This document shows positions 62,218 to 64,000 of a stretch of DNA of 64,000 nt, one piece after another. Positions within the stretch are counted from its first letter, which is position 1; each line of letters opens with the position of its first letter. The notes beneath the pieces were generated by a model. That model had not been told where the DNA came from and did no database searches. It worked only from the letters and a program-made list of their open reading frames with translations. The position numbers were made by a program, and so were the translations under genes. Source of the stretch: Comamonadaceae bacterium (GTDB taxonomy: Bacteria > Pseudomonadota > Gammaproteobacteria > Burkholderiales > Burkholderiaceae_C); assembly GCA_013297875.1 (NCBI GenBank), contig JAAFIW010000007.1:124001-188000 (forward strand), in the 5' to 3' direction.

Positions 62218-64000
62218 CAAAACGAGGTACCAATCTGGAACTGAAAACGTTGGATTCTATCGCCTGCGAATTTGCGTATCGGCTTGGCATAGGCAAAGCG
62301 TAGCGGACCTAATGGTGAGATCCAGCTCAAACCCAGTCCGGTCGAGGCTCGCAGCTCGCTGGTCTTGAATTTTTCATCTTCGGCAAATACATTGCCAACG
62401 TCAAAAAAGCCAAACACCCGCAAAGTGCGGTCATTTCCCGCACCAGGAAACGGTGCAATGACCTCAGCATTCAAGGTGACTTTTCGCGGGCCACCGATGG
62501 ATGCGCCCGTGACGTCACGTGGACCCAAGGTGCCCTGCTCGAAACCGCGTACGGAACCTAGACCACCTGAGTAGTAATTTTTGAAGACTGGAAACGGTCG
62601 GCTTCCCAAGCCTTTGCCCCAACCCAACTCGCCGTTAAAGGCCAATGTGAACTGTTTGTCCAGCGGAATGTACTGTTGGTACTGGTAGTTAGCCCGCAAG
62701 TAGCGCGCATCACCGCCCACACCCCACTCGGTGGCAAGGCGCTGCAAACGACCCCGGTTGGGCACGATGGCGCTGTCGCGGTCATCGCGCGACCAGCCGA
62801 TAGTCAACGGCAGGCCGGTGCTGGTGTAGCCAAAGCGTTCGGCATAAGCCAAGTAGGCAGCGGGAATATTGGTGCCGGGAACGATCTTTGTGGCTTCCAC
62901 GCCAGCGCCAAAGTAAATCGTGTCCTGCTCGCTGAAGGGCACGCCGAAACGCACGCTGGCGCCTGCCGTATTCAGGCGGTAGTCGCCACCCTGCTCAACG
63001 AACGGGCGGGACGTGCGGTAGTAAGCGTCGACAGATCGGGACACGCCATCTGCCGTGAAATAAGGATTGACCGTGTTGACAGCTATCGTACGGTTGAACT
63101 TGCTGGTGTTCAGATCCACACCAAGATAGTTGCCCGAGCCAAAGGCGTTTTCCTGCTTGATGCCAAAAGAAAGGCCCAGTTTTTCTGCGCTGGAAAAGGC
63201 CGCACCGAGTTGCAGGCTGCCGGTCGGTTTTTCGACCACATTGACGCTCAGATCAACCTGGTCGGGCGCACCAGGCACATCGACGGTTTCCACGTTCACG
63301 TCTTTGAAAAAACCAAGGCGATCCACCCGGTCGCGAGACAAACGGATTTTGTCGCCGTCGTACCACGATGATTCAAACTGCCGGAATTCTCGGCGCACCA
63401 CCTCATCGCGGGTGCGGTTGTTGCCAGCAACATTGATACGTCGCACATAGGCACGGCGCGACGGGTCGGCCACCACCGTGAGCGACACGCGGTTGTTCAC
63501 CCGGTCGATCTCCGGTGTGGCCTGCACACTGGCAAAGGCGTAGCCAAAGCTGCCAAAGTAGTCGGTGAAAGCCTTGGTGGTTTCGGCCACGTCGTCAGCG
63601 TTATAGGCCTGGCCGGGCTTGATGGCGACCAGCGACTTGAATTCGTCGTCCTTGCCCAGGTAGTTGCCATCCAGCTTCACGGACGACACCACAAACCGCT
63701 CACCTTCAGTCACGTTGATGGTGATGCTGATGTCTTGCCGATCGGGCGAAATGGCCACCTGGGTGGAGTCGATACGAAATTCCACATAGCCACGCTGCAG
63801 GTAATAGGAGCGCAAGGCTTCCTGGTCTGCATTAAGTTTGGCGCGCGAGTAGCGATCAGACTTGGTGTACCAGCTGAGCCAACCACCGGTGTCCAGATCA
63901 AACAAACTGCGCAGGGTAGATTCACTGAAGGCTTTGGTGCCCACCACGCGGATTTCCTTGATGCGGGCGGGCGCGCCCTCGGTCACCGTGAAGGTCAGGT
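62217..64000 (-). CDS. bamA: outer-membrane protein assembly factor BamA, N-terminal part outside the window
   Basis: The last 594 residues or so of BamA, the Omp85 insertase. The frame is open to the window edge (the N-terminal signal and first POTRA domains are missing). POTRA segments include GAPARIKEIRVVGTKAFS and RRAYVRRINVAGNNRTRDEV; the beta-barrel begins near GSLQLGAAFSSAEKLG, has the lid-lock motif region GSVRGFEQGTLGPRD (VRGF) and ends in the aromatic beta-signal FQFQIGTSF. Followed by skp in the standard order. Confidence 0.97.
   Translation of the reverse strand, partial: LTFTVTEGAPARIKEIRVVGTKAFSESTLRSLFDLDTGGWLSWYTKSDRYSRAKLNADQEALRSYYLQRGYVEFRIDSTQVAISPDRQDISITINVTEGERFVVSSVKLDGNYLGKDDEFKSLVAIKPGQAYNADDVAETTKAFTDYFGSFGYAFASVQATPEIDRVNNRVSLTVVADPSRRAYVRRINVAGNNRTRDEVVRREFRQFESSWYDGDKIRLSRDRVDRLGFFKDVNVETVDVPGAPDQVDLSVNVVEKPTGSLQLGAAFSSAEKLGLSFGIKQENAFGSGNYLGVDLNTSKFNRTIAVNTVNPYFTADGVSRSVDAYYRTSRPFVEQGGDYRLNTAGASVRFGVPFSEQDTIYFGAGVEATKIVPGTNIPAAYLAYAERFGYTSTGLPLTIGWSRDDRDSAIVPNRGRLQRLATEWGVGGDARYLRANYQYQQYIPLDKQFTLAFNGELGWGKGLGSRPFPVFKNYYSGGLGSVRGFEQGTLGPRDVTGASIGGPRKVTLNAEVIAPFPGAGNDRTLRVFGFFDVGNVFAEDEKFKTSELRASTGLGLSWISPLGPLRFAYAKPIRKFAGDRIQRFQFQIGTSF

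Noticed and set aside
1-64000. tRNA, rRNA, CRISPR arrays, complete insertion sequences
   Set aside because: None recognised by eye: no cloverleaf-type sequence, no regularly spaced identical repeats, no transposase or integrase reading frame.

Overview
The window looks like chromosomal DNA of a betaproteobacterium of the order Burkholderiales, most likely family Comamonadaceae (Rhodoferax/Polaromonas-like). The grounds are the gene order and sequence character of the pst-pho, ppx/ppk, car-greA-rlmE-ftsH-folP-glmM and bamA-skp-lpxD-fabZ-lpxA-lpxB-rnhB blocks, a mostly GC-rich composition, and a short dispersed palindromic repeat that I associate with this family. I could not run a database search, so the genus is inference. 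No rRNA, tRNA or CRISPR array was seen.

Region 1 (1-21.6 kb) is a surface glycan locus. It starts inside rfbB and continues with a Wzx-like flippase, a Wzy-like polymerase, a glycosyltransferase, an AsnB-type amidotransferase, a second glycosyltransferase and a PglC-type initiating sugar transferase. Next comes an AT-richer block: KASIII, acyl carrier protein, KASIII, SDR reductase, NeuD/PglD-type acyltransferase and Rieske oxygenase. GC-rich DNA then resumes with a DegT-type aminotransferase and a PglF/WbpM-type 4,6-dehydratase. Convergent genes on the minus strand give ManC and the Wza-Wzb-Wzc export system. The simplest reading is a polysaccharide whose first sugar is a 4-amino-4,6-dideoxyhexose (bacillosamine-like, or viosamine-like via RfbB) that carries an acyl group made on a dedicated carrier protein.

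Region 2 (22-40 kb) is a phosphate-stress neighbourhood. rpmE2 and an ArnT-like membrane protein come first. Then pstSCAB-phoU-phoB-phoR lies on the minus strand, divergent from a fasciclin-domain lipoprotein; Pho-box-like repeats face both ways in the shared intergenic space. ppx, sixA and ppk1 handle polyphosphate. An operon of OlsB-like acyltransferase, PlcP-like metallophosphoesterase and Agt-like glycosyltransferase looks like phosphate-starvation lipid remodelling and has its own 11-bp-periodic Pho-box-like array.

Region 3 (40-43 kb) is an arsenic operon, arsR-arsC-aquaporin-arsH, with a RHH/RelE-type toxin-antitoxin pair inserted before arsH.

Region 4 (43-64 kb) is housekeeping on the minus strand: glmM, folP, ftsH, rlmE (yhbY divergent), a DUF4149 gene, greA, carB, carA, a TrmH-family methylase, rnhB, lpxB, lpxA, fabZ, lpxD, skp and bamA (cut by the window end). 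The car operon is split by an AT-richer three-gene cassette: a small protein, an OLD-like AAA ATPase and a PIN-domain protein, translationally coupled into carB.

Across the window I count about 14 copies of one short palindromic element. At least six lie inside genes without breaking them (aquaporin, folP, a DUF4149 gene, carB, trmH, lpxB); four of these are read in the same frame and give a recurring peptide of the form AQAA-I/M-I/K. This resembles in behaviour the Rickettsia palindromic elements. A separate 161-bp MITE-like element lies between trmH and rnhB.
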